64,000 nucleotides of DNA, taken from the NCBI GenBank assembly GCA_036346405.1, contig CM070568.1, positions 1,699,674-1,763,673 on the forward strand. Direction: 5' to 3'. Positions 24,470 to 37,197 of the stretch are shown piece after piece. The DNA is from Phyllostachys edulis. Its lineage: Eukaryota; Streptophyta; Magnoliopsida; Poales; Poaceae. Numbering within the stretch: the first letter of the stretch is position 1; each line of letters opens with the position of its first letter. A model generated the notes under the pieces. It ran no database searches. It had not been told where the DNA came from and worked only from the letters and a program-made list of their open reading frames with translations. The position numbers and the translations under genes are program-made.

Positions 24470-25250
24470 ACCTCCGCTTGATGGTTCAAATTTTAAGAGA
24501 TGGCGGCACGCGATATCGTGGGTTTATCGCCATGGAATGTTTTCATGTTGCACAAGGCAAGCCCGCCGAGCCTCGTTCGATGAGGATGAACGCAAGTTCA
24601 ATGCAATGGATAACTTGTTTCGAGGTGCACTTGTCAACATATCGGCGGACAACATTGTGGATGTGTACATGCATTTGCCTACGGGCAAAGAGATGTGGGA
24701 TGCACTTGAGGCCAAGTTCGAGTTTCGATCTTTGGTTGTGAGTCAGATGTCATGGAGCGCTTCTATGACTACAAGATGGTCGATGACCGCTTCAGTAGTA
24801 GAGCAAGCTCATGAGATTCGAGCATCGCAAAGGAGCTTGAGAACAATAAGTGCGAAGTTACGGACAAGTTTGTGGTCAAGCGGTATTATCGCCAAGTTAC
24901 CGCTTTCTTGGTCGGATTTTGCTACCTCTCTAAAGCACAAGAGGCAGGAGTTCATTACCTTGATCTCATTGGCACTCTTGGTGTTGAAGAGAAGGCGAGG
25001 GCAAAAGATACTCGTGGCAAGAAAGTTGTCACGAGGAGGTTGTAGCGCCAATTTGGTGCGTAAGAAGAATCCTCGTGCTTTCCACAACAAGAAGAAAAAT
25101 AAGCCTTTTGTCAAGCCCAAGGCTACTCTCGAGTTTAAGAAGAAAGGCAAAGGAAAGGGTGGTCGCTTTGTGTGCGGTGATTCCGCCATTGGGCTAAGGA
25201 TTGTCCAGATCGCAAGGATAAGCGAAGAAGTCCGCAAACATGGTTATTAG
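24470..25250 (+). pseudogene. Copia-B gag, broken
   Basis: The frame at 24537-25250 contains the Gag block LPTGKEMWDALEAKFE, a basic region rich in KKNKPF and KKGKGKG, and the start of the zinc knuckle (FVCGDS). The knuckle is lost after a one-base deletion: the next residues of a normal C-x2-C-x4-H-x4-C motif appear only in another frame. Earlier codons, including a typical Gag start around LDGSNFKRW, are also out of frame. Several breaks fall at CTG, CAG or CCG sites. Confidence 0.85.
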
Positions 25251-28230
25251 TGACGCCGAGGAACATCGGTACGTAATTATTTACCTACTGAGTTCTTTCG
25301 CTTGTCAATCACCGAGTGGTGGATTGACACCGGTGCTAATATTCATGTTTGTGCCGATATTTCCTTGTTTTCATCTTATCGGTCGGTCGAGGTTGCTCCT
25401 TGTTGATGGGGAACGGATCGCATGCAAATTGTTCATGGTGTTGGTACGGCCGATCTGAAGTTTACTTGGGAAAGACCGTCAACCAAGAACGTCAAAGATG
25501 TCCCTCCATAAAGAAGAATCTCGTCGGCGGATCTCTCTTGTGTAGAGATGGTTTTAGGCTTGCATTTGAGTCCAATAAATGTGTCGTGTCTAAGTATAGA
25601 ACATTTGTTGGTAAAGGCTATGAGAACGGAGGTTTGTTCCGTTTTTCTTTGATGGATTCTTGTAATAAAGTTGTGAACCATGTGTGTAACGATGATGATA
25701 AGTCTAATATTTGGCAATCACGACTTTGTCATGTTAATTTTGGGTGTATGACGCGCTTAGCTAATATGAGTTTAATCCCGAAATTCACTTTGGTCAAAGG
25801 TTCTAAGTGCCATGCGTGTGTTCAATCGAAACAACCTCGCAAGCCTCACAAGGCAAAGAAAAGAGGCGAGGAATTTGGCACCATAGAACTCATTCATTCC
25901 GATTTGTGCGAGATGAATGGCGTCTTGACTAAAGGTGGAAAGAAATATTTCATGACGCTTATAGATGATTGCACTAGATTTTGCTACGTGTACTTATTAA
26001 AAACAAAAGATGAAGCGTTGATTACTTTAAGATCTATAAAGTCGAGGTAGAAAACCAACTTGAGAGGAAGATCAAGCGGGTAAGGTCCGATCGTGGGGAG
26101 AGTATTTTTCTAATGAGTTTACTTTATTCTCGCGAGGAATATGGAATTATTCATGAGAGGACGCCTCCTATTCTCCCGAATCAAACGGGTTGCCGAAAGA
26201 AAGAATCGCGACTCTAATCGATTTGGTTAACGCCATGTTAGACATCAAGGGACTTTCTAAGGAATGGTGGGTGAGGCTATATTGACCGCGGTCATGTCCT
26301 GAATAGAGTTCCTACAAAGAACAAAGAAGTAACACCATTCGAGGAATGGGAAAAGAAGAAGCTGACTCTCTCATATTTGCGCACATGGGGATGTTTGGCC
26401 AAAGTTAACGTGCCAATTATCAAGAAGCGCAAACTTGGACCAAAAACCGTAGATTGTATATTCCTTGGATATGCTCTGACATGCGTGTTGGTATAATCAT
26501 AGAATCCAGAGATGCTACATTTTTTGAGAATGAATTTCCTATGAATAGTGATGTACCTAGCTCATCTAGTCAAAAACCTATAATTTCCCTTGATTCTTTT
26601 CTGCCGATAGAACATGTTGAGCAAACGCCTGTGGAAAATCCTGAGGAGGATAACAATGAAGTTACTCGAAAGAGTAAGAGACAAAGGACTGCAAAGTCTT
26701 TTGGTGATGATTTCATTGTATACCTCGTGGATGACACTCCAAGAACCATTGAAGAGGCATATTCTTCTCCTGACGCTGACTATTGGAAGGAAGCGGTACG
26801 GAGTGAGATGGACTCTATTATGTCTAATGGAACTTGGGAGGTCGTTGATCGTCCTTATGGGTGTAAACCTGTAGGATGTAAATGGGTTTTCAAGAAAAAG
26901 CTTAGGCCTGATGGTACAATTGAAAAGTACAAGGCAAGGCTTGTGGCCAAGGGTTATACCCGAGAAAGAAGGCGAGGACTTCTTTGATACTTATTCACCA
27001 AGTTCTGATTGACCACAATTCGAGTACTACTTGCCCTGGTCACTTCTCATGGTCTTCTCGCTCATCAAATGGACGTTAAGACAGCTTTCCTAAATGGAGA
27101 GTTGGAGGAGGAGATTTATATGGATCAGCCAGACGAGTTTGTGGTAAAAGGTCAAGAAGGAAAGGTGTGCAAGTTGTTAAAGTCTTTGTATGGCCTAAAG
27201 CAAGCACCTAAGCAATGGCATGAGAAGTTCGACAGAACTTTGACATCTGCTAGCTTTGTTGTGAATGAAGCCGACGAGATGTGTGTACTATCGCTATGGT
27301 GGGGAGAAGGAGTGATCTTGTGCTTGTATGTTGATGACATCTTGATTTTTGGGACAAACCTCAATATGATTGAGGAGGTCAAGGACTTTCGTCCAAGAGC
27401 TTTGAGATGAAAGATTTGGGAGTGGTGATGTGATTCTTAACATTAAGCTACCGAGAGGAGGTGATGGTGGGGTTACACTCGTGCAATCCCACTATGTGGA
27501 GAAGGTCTTGAGTCGCTTTGGTTATAGTGATTTGCAAGCCCGCTTCTACTCCTTATGATCCTAGTGTGTTGTTGAGGAAAAACAAGAATAACAAGGATCA
27601 ATTGAGATACTCCCAGATCATTGGCTCATTGATGTATTTAGCTAGTGCTACGAGGCCTGACATCTCGTTTGCTGTGAGCAAGCTAAGCCGGTTTGTTTCA
27701 AATCCGGGAGATGATCATTGGCGTGCTCTTGAGAGAGTAATGCACTATCTAAAGGCAACTGTGAGCTATGGCATTCACTATGCTGGGTACCCAAAGGTAC
27801 TGGAGGGCTATAGTGATTCAAACTGGATCTCTGATGCTGATGAGATAAAAGCCACGAGTGGATATGTGTTCACACTTGGAGGTGGTGCTTGTTTCTCGAA
27901 GTCTTGCAAGCGCACTATCTTAACGAGGTCAACAATGGAAGCGTAACTCACAAAGATTAGATACCGCCATCGTTGAGGCCGAGTGGCCGTGAACTCCTTA
28001 TGGATTTGCCGGTGGTTGAAAAACCGATCTGGCTATCTGATTAACTCGTGATAATCGATCAGTAATTATCAAGGTGAATAGCAGTTCTAAGGACAACATG
28101 AAGTCATCTAGGCATGTTAAGAGGCGGTTGAAGTCCGCCGAAAGTCAAAAACTCCGAGTGATAGCGCCGACTATGTCCGCATACTAATAATCTGGCCGAA
28201 TTAATTTACAAAGGGTTTATCACGTAATGT
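25251..28230 (+). pseudogene. Copia-B pol: protease, integrase, RT and RNase H, broken
   Basis: Protease motif WWIDTGANIH is near 25320. Pre-integrase block WQSRLCHVNFG and CHACVQSKQPRK follow. The integrase core starts LIHSDLCEMNG and LIDDCTRFCYVYL (near 25900) and continues as RSDRG near 26085. RT begins near 26740 (GTWEVV, KWVFKKK, KARLVAKGYTRE), with MDVKTAFLNGELEEEIYM near 27070 and YVDDILIFG near 27330. RNase H runs at 27518-27946 (SLMYLASATRPDISFAVSKL). The remaining frame ends near 28215. The domains lie in several frames with at least eight shifts, so this copy is not autonomous as written. Some shifts may be assembly errors. Confidence 0.92.
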
Positions 28231-28815
28231 GATAGATAGTGCATCGAGTGAGATGGGCTGAGACCCACATGAGTCATACCACGGTGGTAACTTTGTTCTC
28301 GTGATCGGAGATCCCGTGAAGTAGAATGGTGAAACAAGCCGTTGGTTGATCGGGAGGAGAGACCTTTACAAGGCTCATTTTTCTTAGTGATGCACTTCTC
28401 TCCTATTCTCAGTATGGCGTGTTGGTTTTTACCTCAATGTGATCCGAGTGGCTTATTTAAAGCAGAGATGTCGGCCTACAAGACATCTTAGAAGGAACAT
28501 ACCTATATGAGTTCGATCTTTGGTCACAGCCTATGAGATTTGGGTGATTTCTAGATACTCATGAATAGGCATGGAGTATGACTTATATGCTCCAACCGGA
28601 GGGATGCTTCAGCAAATTTAGTGCTAGTAAAGGAATTGGATAAAGCTTGTTCGCACAAAACTGCAATTCAAGGCATAGTCCATTGTTCGAGTTGTGGATG
28701 AGTGTAACTCCTTTCCTAGATGGTTGTTCAACTTAATCTCCATCGAAACACCGGTATATCAAACAACAAATAGAATCGAGAGCATTTCTCGTGTGCCTTG
28801 AAATTTGGTGGGGAT

Positions 28816-29785
28816 TGTTGGATTAATTGGGCTTGGTCCATTTTAATTTAGCAATTAATCAAATGAAATTCCTAGGCCCACTATTAATGCTAGGTGTAAA
28901 ACCTGTTTAGTCCCATATGGAGAATTGAATGGGAGTTACACCACTTTAAAAGGTGGAACGTGGTAACCCCTTGTGGAATTGGAGAGAGCCAATACACGCT
29001 GCTCGCTTCGCTTCGCCTCGCCGTCTTGCGTGTGCGCGTGCGTGTGTGTGTGTGTGTGTGTGTGTGTACATGGCAAGAAGCAGAATGCACGGCGCTTTTC
29101 TTTATCTATTCAAAATCAAACGATCGACTCTGGCAAGAATGCGATTACTAGTGTATTATGGCTGCGGTTAATAATGGATGCGCATTAGTGACTAATGGCT
29201 GCAGCTTACTCGCCTCTTCATTTTTGTTGTTACAAAAGAACTCTCCACTATATACGAGGATTAGGGAGAAGAGTATTCGTTCGTGTTGTTCTTTGTTCTC
29301 GCCATCTCCGGTCCAGAGCCTTGCGCGCACAAGTTTCGGGCGAGTAGGCCTCCGGAACTTCGTCCGCTTGTGTACCGCACGTAGTAGGCGATCAAGTTTT
29401 TGGGGCGCGTCAGTAGCGACTACTCAATCTGCGACGCCTACTTCACGGTGGTGAATCGTTCATGAATCGCATCTGCGAACATCTTCTGCATCAAGCTTCG
29501 TCCTACATCACGCCTCGATCGACTACATCGAATAGGCCATCATGTCAATCGATGGTAACGGCGCCCGGTGTTTCTAACATCGCCCCGCCCGAGGGTATAA
29601 ATTGAAAACTTTTCCGTGTATTTCTTTACATGCGCTATGAATATGTTAATAGATGTTTCATAGCTTTGTTCGTTAGCTTAATATGAATACATCGTTGATA
29701 GATCACTCATGCATGTTTATGTCATGTTTTATATGTCTTTGAATTTCGGATTAAAATATACCGAAAATTGACTACATTTCCAACA
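28816..29785 (+). repeat. Copia-B 3' LTR
   Basis: 970 bp, same ends as the 5' LTR, with a GT microsatellite at about 29039-29066. Many of its differences from the 5' LTR are one- or two-base changes at CAG/CTG contexts, for example CCTGTTTAG against CCGTTTAG. Confidence 0.95.
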
Positions 29786-29983
29786 GATGTTGTGTCATCC
29801 ATGGACTGTTCAATACTTTCTCGATCGAGTATCAGATAACTTTACGTGGTCGAACTCTTCGACTACTAGTGGCATGGCTATGCACTTTCTTTATCCGATC
29901 ACAACGAGGGCCCAGACATCTCTCTGTTATGTTAGGAGGGCAAATCCATATCCCACCAACCACATCCTCTCCATGTTTCAGAG

Positions 29984-32900
29984 TGTAACATCTTGATTTT
30001 CTAAATACTTTTTAAAATGTGTAAAATAAATTAAAACTATTTTTGCTTTAGTGAGAATTCAAATTTGGGTTCTATCGGAAGGATTTAGGTTGTTGTGCCT
30101 CCTTGCTTTGGAAAGCTCAACAATTCCCTCAGAACTTATCTCTTTCGAGTCTTGTAGGTTTAGACTTCCTCTAAAGCTTAGACCTCGCCTCACCAGAGAT
30201 ACTCGTATGATCGTGCCTTCCTTCCTTTGAGCTTGGTCATTTGGACCTCTTTGTTGGTTTGAATCTCTTAGGTTCAAACCTCTTTTCTGCTCGACTTCTC
30301 TTGCCTAAACTTCTTGTCGTTCGACACCTTTTGATGCCCGACCTCCTTTCATTCGGACCTCTATGCATCCCAATGGCTCTCTTGTGTGCCTTCGATTTTT
30401 CCTAAGATCATTTGAACCATCTTAACTTTTATTCTTGACCGAGAAGACCTCCCTCGGGTAGAACCCCTCTATGAAATGTCCTCGGAACCACCCCGCATGG
30501 ACCTCCTTTGTGCTGGATCTAGCGGTCCAGACCTCCTCCCATTTTTAATCCAAGGGTCTAGACCTCCCATGCGTTATGTCCCTTCATGGACCTCCCCTTT
30601 GATCTAAATCGGACGGCTTGGACCTCCCTCACTTTGAATCCAAAGGCCCAGACCTCCCCGCGCGTCTGTTCTCTTTGAGGACCTCCTCCTCGCACGGCTC
30701 TTGGTCGTTGGACCTCCTCTCGGAGATCCAACCGCTTAGACCTCCTCGCTAGACCTCCTTGGTGAGATCCTCGACTGCGGGACCTCCCCTGTCTGGACCT
30801 CCTTAACCTTTAGACCTCCTGTCCCCTGGCTTAGGACCTCCTAAACCACTCGGACCTCCCCGAGAACCTCCTCTGTGGGGTAAGACCTCCCTATGGTTGA
30901 CCAGATCGTTGTTAATTTGACCGCCCCACTTGCCACCTTTTAGACGTTCTCATTTCTTCCGCCACGTATGTGCACGGGCATTTAATGTAGGTCTTGTCAC
31001 GCCTAATACGCTCTCATCGTGGTATTTACTTTGAAGTGAGTCACTAAGCCGCACATGGATATTTTTCTTTGTTCCTTCCCATAGCGACCACGTGTCTTTT
31101 AATGTACCTTTCACCTGTGGTGGTGGTGACACCGCCTCGACAATCACCAACTTTTGACTTACCTCTATACTTATCCTTGGCACGTAAGTACCTAGTTTTC
31201 TTCACCACTTTGACTACACATAGATCAAACGCTCTAACACATCACCCTTCTCCTTCTCCACACTCTGTTACTTTGGCTCTCGCCCAAGAACTCTTCCCGG
31301 AAAGCTCGGCTCTCACGACCTTCCCTTTCACCCATTGTCGCTTATCCTTGGTAAGTCCTTTGATGATCTGCTCCACCCTTGTTTTCGCCATGTCTCGAGT
31401 GATCTTGTCCTTCACAGACCTCCCTTCGTGGACTTCTTTTGAAACTCGAGGTGCTCGTGTGAGGACCTCCTCTCTGACCTTGTGCAAGCATCTCGCCTCG
31501 AACCTCTCTCTCTCTCGCCTAGGTCATATCTTCTGACCTTCTCTAAAGACCTCTTTTTCCTTTGGTAAGCTAGACCTTCTCCAAAAGAACCTAATCTAAA
31601 TATAATCCTTTCTGTAATTGGGTTTTTGGAGTTTTCTTTGGAGTTCTCCTGGTTCTTTATTTGGATCTTTATTGGATCTCTGTTTGAATCTTCTTTGAAT
31701 TTGCCTTCTATATATGTGTAGATTGTGAAGATTCCGGGGAATCCGAAAGTTCTGAAGAAGAAAAATCTCTAAGTAGTGAGCAAGGCAAGTTGCATTCTTG
31801 ATCATATTGCACCTAGTATATCAAATTAATTATGTCCAGTTTTAAAATGTATTGCACGCTTATTTCTATCAAGTTAGTTCAATACCGTTTTAACTTCATA
31901 GTTATACCCAGCCTTTGTATGACCTCTGTTGGTTTGGCATGTAACACATTGTCACCTTTAGGTCAAACTTGGCTAATACAAGAGTAAGAGTCAAGACCAT
32001 TTGAAAAACATATGCTCGCTTATGCTTAGACCAAAAGCTGTTGATTTGGGGAAATCTTTACCAACATAACCAAATAATGTTTTAAATGTTTTCACCATGG
32101 CATTGGGTTGTCATGGAGGTATGAAAGTATTCTTTGGGAAGCAAAGAAAATAAAATGAATTGGACTAGGGCAAAATGGTTAGCTCGGTTGGTGCAAGTTT
32201 ATGCACCTGGATCGTGCCTTTATGGTAGATCGATGCCCTTGGGTTTGTGAAAGTTGCCCTAGTCATGTGAGGACCGGTCTTTGAGCGACCAATGCCATGC
32301 CTATAATGGGCTATGCCACAATCGTGCAACCACATGTCTCCAGAGGGGTGTGGGACTGGTCAATAATTTGCAAAACTCCACTACATGTCGCTCCATTGGT
32401 GGTGTGGGAGGTCTTGTTGGCTAGAGGTCTTTGATGACCCATTGTTCCCCTTGGTGCAAGAGGGGCTTCACGGATGGCTATCCATAGGGGGTGAAACCTT
32501 AGCAAGGAAAGGCGTGGTGGAGCAATGCATTGTAAAGGCCTTGTCATGAGCTCTAGATCTCTTACCTTTGGAAGTGAGAGGTGGTATTGACGAATCTGGG
32601 ACAAACTAGAGTACTTATGTCGTGTGGGTAAAGTGCACAACCTCTGCAGAGTTAAATCTATTGAATAGCCGTGTCCACGGTCAAGGACGTCTTGGCAAAG
32701 GCCACTTGAAGTTAGTTGTTGACTTTGGGAATTTAAAAATGATTTCCAAATTGCTTTTTGGGACCGCCGTCCCATGGGTTTGGGCGAGGAGCCTAATGTC
32801 GAGGGTATCCTTCACCAAATAATGATGAATGCTATCCAACTAAAAATTGCTTTGGTAAAATGAATTTTATCTATTGAAAGACCTCTTTGAAACTCAATAA

Positions 32901-33635
32901 TGGTACTTAAAAGAAAATTTGCTTTGTGCAAATAACCCTATTATGCCATCCTTGATTATCCCTTATGCATGTCATATTGTTAATCCACGGGTGCAACTTG
33001 CAGCACAGATGGTAGTGCTCACTCTTGCTCATTACAATTTTGCCAGAGAAGACTTTGGTAGTGATGGAGATCAAAGCAGCTAGGTATGCCTCCAGTCAGC
33101 TGCCTGTGGCTTGTTGATGGATCCTTTTGCTTTCTTCTGCTCTTGTGTACTTGTGCTTGGCCCAAGGCCACCTTGTAATCAACTCTGTTAAATATTATGT
33201 TTCAATAAAGGTGTGTTCGGGATACCACCATTGTGTATTTTGCTGTGAAGGGCTAGCCATGATCCTTGGGACTGGCTCGGGTTTCACAGGGAACTTGGGA
33301 GTAAGCTTGGACCTCCATGTCCTCACCGAGGAGGGTATGCAGAAGGTACTGAGGTGGACTCAGATCTCCACAACCTCCCTTGGAGGCTCGTGGGAGGTCT
33401 TGGGAACACTCTCAGACCTCCTCGTTCTCCTCTGTTTGGTTGTGGAAAGGTTCTCGGGTGCTCCTGGTTCTAAGACCCTCTCTCGGGTTGTGATCTCTGG
33501 ACCTCCAGAGGTCTTGCTGACCTCTGGCGGGTCTTGGTGGTCAGCCGAGAGGTCCTTTGTGGACCTCTGGGAGGTCTCGCTGACTTTCCAGAGGTCTGGA
33601 GGATCTCTCGGGAACCCTAGGATTGGGTCGTCACA
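29984..33635 (+). repeat. L1: giant Gypsy LTR (solo), GACCTCC-rich family
   Basis: It starts TGTAACATCTTGATTTTC and ends GGGTCGTCACA, the same ends as L3 and L4. No primer site, gag or pol follows, so it is a solo LTR. The left flank ends CAGAG and the right flank starts CGAGC. The two would be a duplication if an A was lost from CAG. The interior is full of GACCTCC motifs from 30460 to 31520. It then carries the conserved leader-like block (TAGATTGTGAAGA near 31721) and the structured module at 32163-32264. Confidence 0.88.
32163..32264 (+). other. Structured module in L1: 11-bp closing stem
   Basis: GACTAGGGCAA at 32163-32173 pairs perfectly with TTGCCCTAGTC at 32254-32264. Inside are TTAGCTCGGTTGGTGC, which resembles a tRNA-type box A, and a hairpin GGTGCA/TGCACC. 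Confidence 0.75.
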
Positions 33636-34127
33636 CGAGCATACCCAAAAGCTACCTTTATAACTACCCGATTCTGGTGTAGCGTTTGGCAACCCCTAAG
33701 CGTGCTCTTACACATGTAGGAAACCATGCCGATCTCGTGTCTAAGGATTATACATCATCATTGCTTGAGACCAACTAATGACACATAGATTCATAACAAT
33801 CTCAATAGTGCCTCAATGTGGGTCTTATCCAACATCATGTTCTCTAACATGTGTCCATATTATTGGTTTGATATCTCCATATCTATGACTCGTGAAACAT
33901 AGTCATCAACCAATACATATGCTAGTCTATTCATATGTGTCCTCATATGTTTACGACTTAGGATCGATAAGAATAATTATTGCGTAAATATAGAGTTTCA
34001 CAACCAAGTCACATACTTGATAATAAATATTAACAATATTATTCTAGGAACAAGATAACACATTATCCAATGTCATGAACATAATGAAATGTAATCATCT
34101 CTATGATTGCCTCTAGGGCATATTTCA
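33636..34127 (-). repeat. Copia-C 3' LTR
   Basis: The start TGAAATATGCCCTAGAGGC follows a purine-rich tract (AGTGGAGAGCAGC on the minus strand). The end is not clear because the sequence meets L1. Confidence 0.65.
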
Positions 34128-34194
34128 GCTGCTCTCCACTTGCACTAGAGTCAATCATTTTAGGTATCTAATACCGATAGCTCTTGTGTGTGCC

Positions 34195-37100
34195 TCATGC
34201 TTTGGTACGTGTGAGAGGCTTTGTCAACGGATCAACAATATTTAAATCCGTATGAACTTTGCATATCTTAACATCTCCTCTATCCACCAATTCATGGATA
34301 AGATGATAACGCTTTGAGTATGTGTTTGGACTTCGATGGGATCTAGGCTCCTTAGCTTGAGCAATGGCTCCATTGTTGTCACAATAGAGATCCATTGGGC
34401 TCGAGGCACTGGAACCATTCCCAATTCAAGAATGAAATTCCTTATCCAAACACCTTCTTTTGCGCCTTCGAAGCGCAATGTACTCGACCTCGTCGTGGAA
34501 TCGAAGAACCGCCTCTTGCTTGGAACTTTTTCACTCATTTGCTCCTCCATTCAAAATGAATACAAAACCAGATTATGAACGATAATCATCTTTGTCGGTT
34601 TGAAAGCTTGCATCGGTGTAACCATTTACAACGAGCTCTTCATCACCGCCATAAACTAGGAACACATCCTTAGTTCTTCTTAAGTACTTAAGAATGTTTT
34701 TCACTACGGTGTCGATGACCTTCACCGATCGACTTGGTATCTGCTTTCAGTAACACTTAGAGCATATGATACATCTGGTCGGTGTACATATCATGGCATA
34801 CATGATAGATCCAATGGCGAAGCATATGGAATATCACTCATTTTGTCTCGCTCATCGCTGGTCGTAGGACACCGATTCTTATAAGATTAATGCCATGTGC
34901 CATGGGCAAGAATCCTCTCTTGGAATTTTGCATGTTGAACCGATTCAACACTTTGTCTATGTACATTTCCTGGCTTAATCCAATTAGCCTCTTAGATCTA
35001 TCTCTATAGATCCTTATTCCTAAGATATATGCTGCATCTCCTAAATCTTTCATTGAGAAACTTTTTCTTAATGAAGATTTAACAGATTCTAGCATTGGAA
35101 TGTCATTTCCGACCAGTAGTATGTCATCTACATACAAGATCAGAATAACAAGTGCGCTCCACTAACCTTCATGTAAACACAAGGTTCTTCTTTGTTCTTG
35201 ATGAAACCAAACCTTTTGATCTCCTCATCAAAACGTATATTCCAACTCCGAGATGCTTGCTTCAACCCATAAATGGACTTTTGAAGTTTGCATACTTTAC
35301 TAGCATTGTTTGGATCGACAAAACCTTCAAGTTGTGTCATGTACACATCCTCATCTAGGTTTCCATTAAGGAAAGCTGTTTTGACATCCATTTGCCATAT
35401 CTCATAGTCGAAATATGCAGCAATTGCTAGAATGATCCGAACAGATTTAAGCATCGCTACTGGTGAGAAAGTCTCATCGTAGTCAACTCCTTGAACTTGT
35501 CGAAAACCTTTTGCGATTAGTCGAGCCTTATGAATGTGAACATTTCCATCCATATCAATCTTTTTCTTATAGATCCATTTGCACTCAATAGTTTTGACAC
35601 CATCAAGCGGATCGACCAAGTTCCAAACCTGATTTTCTCTCATGGAATCTATTTCGGATTTCATGGCTCCAAGCCATTTCTCAGAGTCTGGGTCCATCAT
35701 CGCTTCCTCATAAGTCTTAGGCTCACCATTATTCAATAATAATATGTCATGCCCATATCTTGTAGGCAATTGACGCGCCTTTTAGATCTACGTTTGGTGC
35801 CTTGTCTCTGTGTTCAACAACAATTTGTTCATCCAAGAGATGTTCAAGAGGAGTTGAAACGCTTTCAGATGTTTCCAATTTCTTCGAGTCACACCTTTCT
35901 CCCATCGACTCCTTTTGAAAGAAACTCTTTCTCCAAAAGACACCATTTCGCAACAAAAACTTTGTCCTCTTCCTTGTAGAAATAATATCCTTTGGTTTCC
36001 CTAGGATATCCTATAAAGAAGCATTTATCCGATTTGGGTGTGAGCTTATCGACGTCAAACGCTTAACATAGACATCACATCCCCAAATCCTTAGAAAAGA
36101 CAAGCTAGGACTTTTCCCACCACATCTCATATGGTGTCTTATCTATTGATTTAGATGGTACCTTATTTAAAATGAAAGCGGCGGTTTCTAGAGCATAACC
36201 CCAAAAATATAATGGCAGATCCGATTGGCTCATCATTGATCGAACCATGTCCAACAAGGTCCTATTCGCCGCTTGGACACCCCATTCCATTGTGGAGTGC
36301 CGTGGGTGGTAAGTCGTGAAACAATTTCACATTGTTTCAAATGATTACCAAACTCATGGCTCAAAACTCACCTCCACGATCGATCGTAAAGATTTGATTG
36401 TCTTGCCAAGTTGATTCTCAGACTTCATTCTCAGAACTCCTTGAACTTTTCAAAGGATTCCGACTTGTGCCTCATTAAGTAGATATAACCATATCTACTA
36501 TAGTCATCGGTGAAAGTAATGAAGTAATCGAAACCACCTCTGGTATCGTGTTTATTGGTCCACATACATCAAGATGTACGAGTTCCAATCGAATGCGTCG
36601 CCCTTTCACTACGACCGGTGAAAGGTGTCTTGGTCATCTTACCGACTGTGCAAGATTCGCATGTTTCAAGTGATTCCAAATCAAATGAGTTTAGAGTTCC
36701 ATCATTATGGAGCTTTTTCATGCGTTCTCACTTATGTGACCCAAACGACAATGCCAAATAAAAGTGGAATTTATTTCATTAGGTCAAGCCTTTTAGCATT
36801 AATATTATAGACCGATGCATCATCAAGATTTAAAATAAACAACCCATTCAAAATAGGTGCATAGCCATAAAACACTTTATTCAAAAATATAGAACAACCA
36901 TTGTTCTCTATAATGAACTTATAACCCTCTCGCCATCAAACATGAGGCGTAGATAATGTTTCTACTAATGGTGGAACGTAATAACAATTATTCAATTCCA
37001 TAATAAATCTCAAGGCAAAAGTAGTGGCATAGTCCCGACGGCTAATGCAAAGAACCTTTGCTTTATTCCCGACGCCAAGATCCATCTCGCCCTTGCAATC

Positions 37101-37197
37101 ATCCTACTTCTTGTTAGACTCGCATCGAATTGCAAATATGAGCAATCGATCCGATCAAATACCCATGAGTTAACAGAAGAGTCAGCAAGAAAAATGT
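34195..37197 (-). pseudogene. Copia-C pol: protease to RNase H, broken
   Basis: Protease LADSSVNSWVFD is near 37150, but the usual D-T-G context is frameshifted just after. Integrase remnants run at 36105-36900, with LLDMVRSMMSQSDLP and ETAAFILNKVPSKS at 36105-36290. The longest open block, 35140-35769 (209 codons), has CKWIYKKK, KARLIAKGF, GVDYDETFSPV and MDVKTAFLNGNLDEDVYM. A one-base shift later YVDDILLVG is at about 35130. RNase H (LYCDNNGAIAQAKEPRSH, then VHTDLN and DPLTKPL) is at 34195-34395. All normal Copia catalytic domains are recognisable but no frame spans two of them. Confidence 0.9.

Larger units (their letters stand above)
23422..29785 (+). mobile_element. Copia-B: complete Ty1/Copia element with GATGT target duplication
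   Basis: LTRs at 23422-24413 and 28816-29785 both begin TGTTGGATTAATTGGGC and end TTTCCAACA. The five bases GATGT occur at 23417-23421 and again at 29786-29790, so both element boundaries are certain. The interior carries gag, protease, integrase, RT and RNase H in Copia order, all on the plus strand and all interrupted by small indels. The LTRs are nearly identical apart from short indels, suggesting a recent insertion. Confidence 0.96.
33636..37197 (-). mobile_element. Copia-C: truncated minus-strand Copia element
   Basis: From right to left it reads protease, integrase, RT, RNase H and 3' LTR. The LTR starts at about 34127 with TGAAATATGCCCTAGAGG, close to the start of Angela-type plant Copia LTRs. 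It ends against L1 at 33636. At about 37197 the protease sequence runs directly into the L2 Gypsy LTR with no LTR end, so gag and the 5' LTR are gone. Confidence 0.88.

Noticed and set aside
32168..32260. A tRNA gene in L1, from a box A-like sequence
   Set aside because: No anticodon arm or TTCGANNCC box B fits; the module is better described as an LTR RNA structure.
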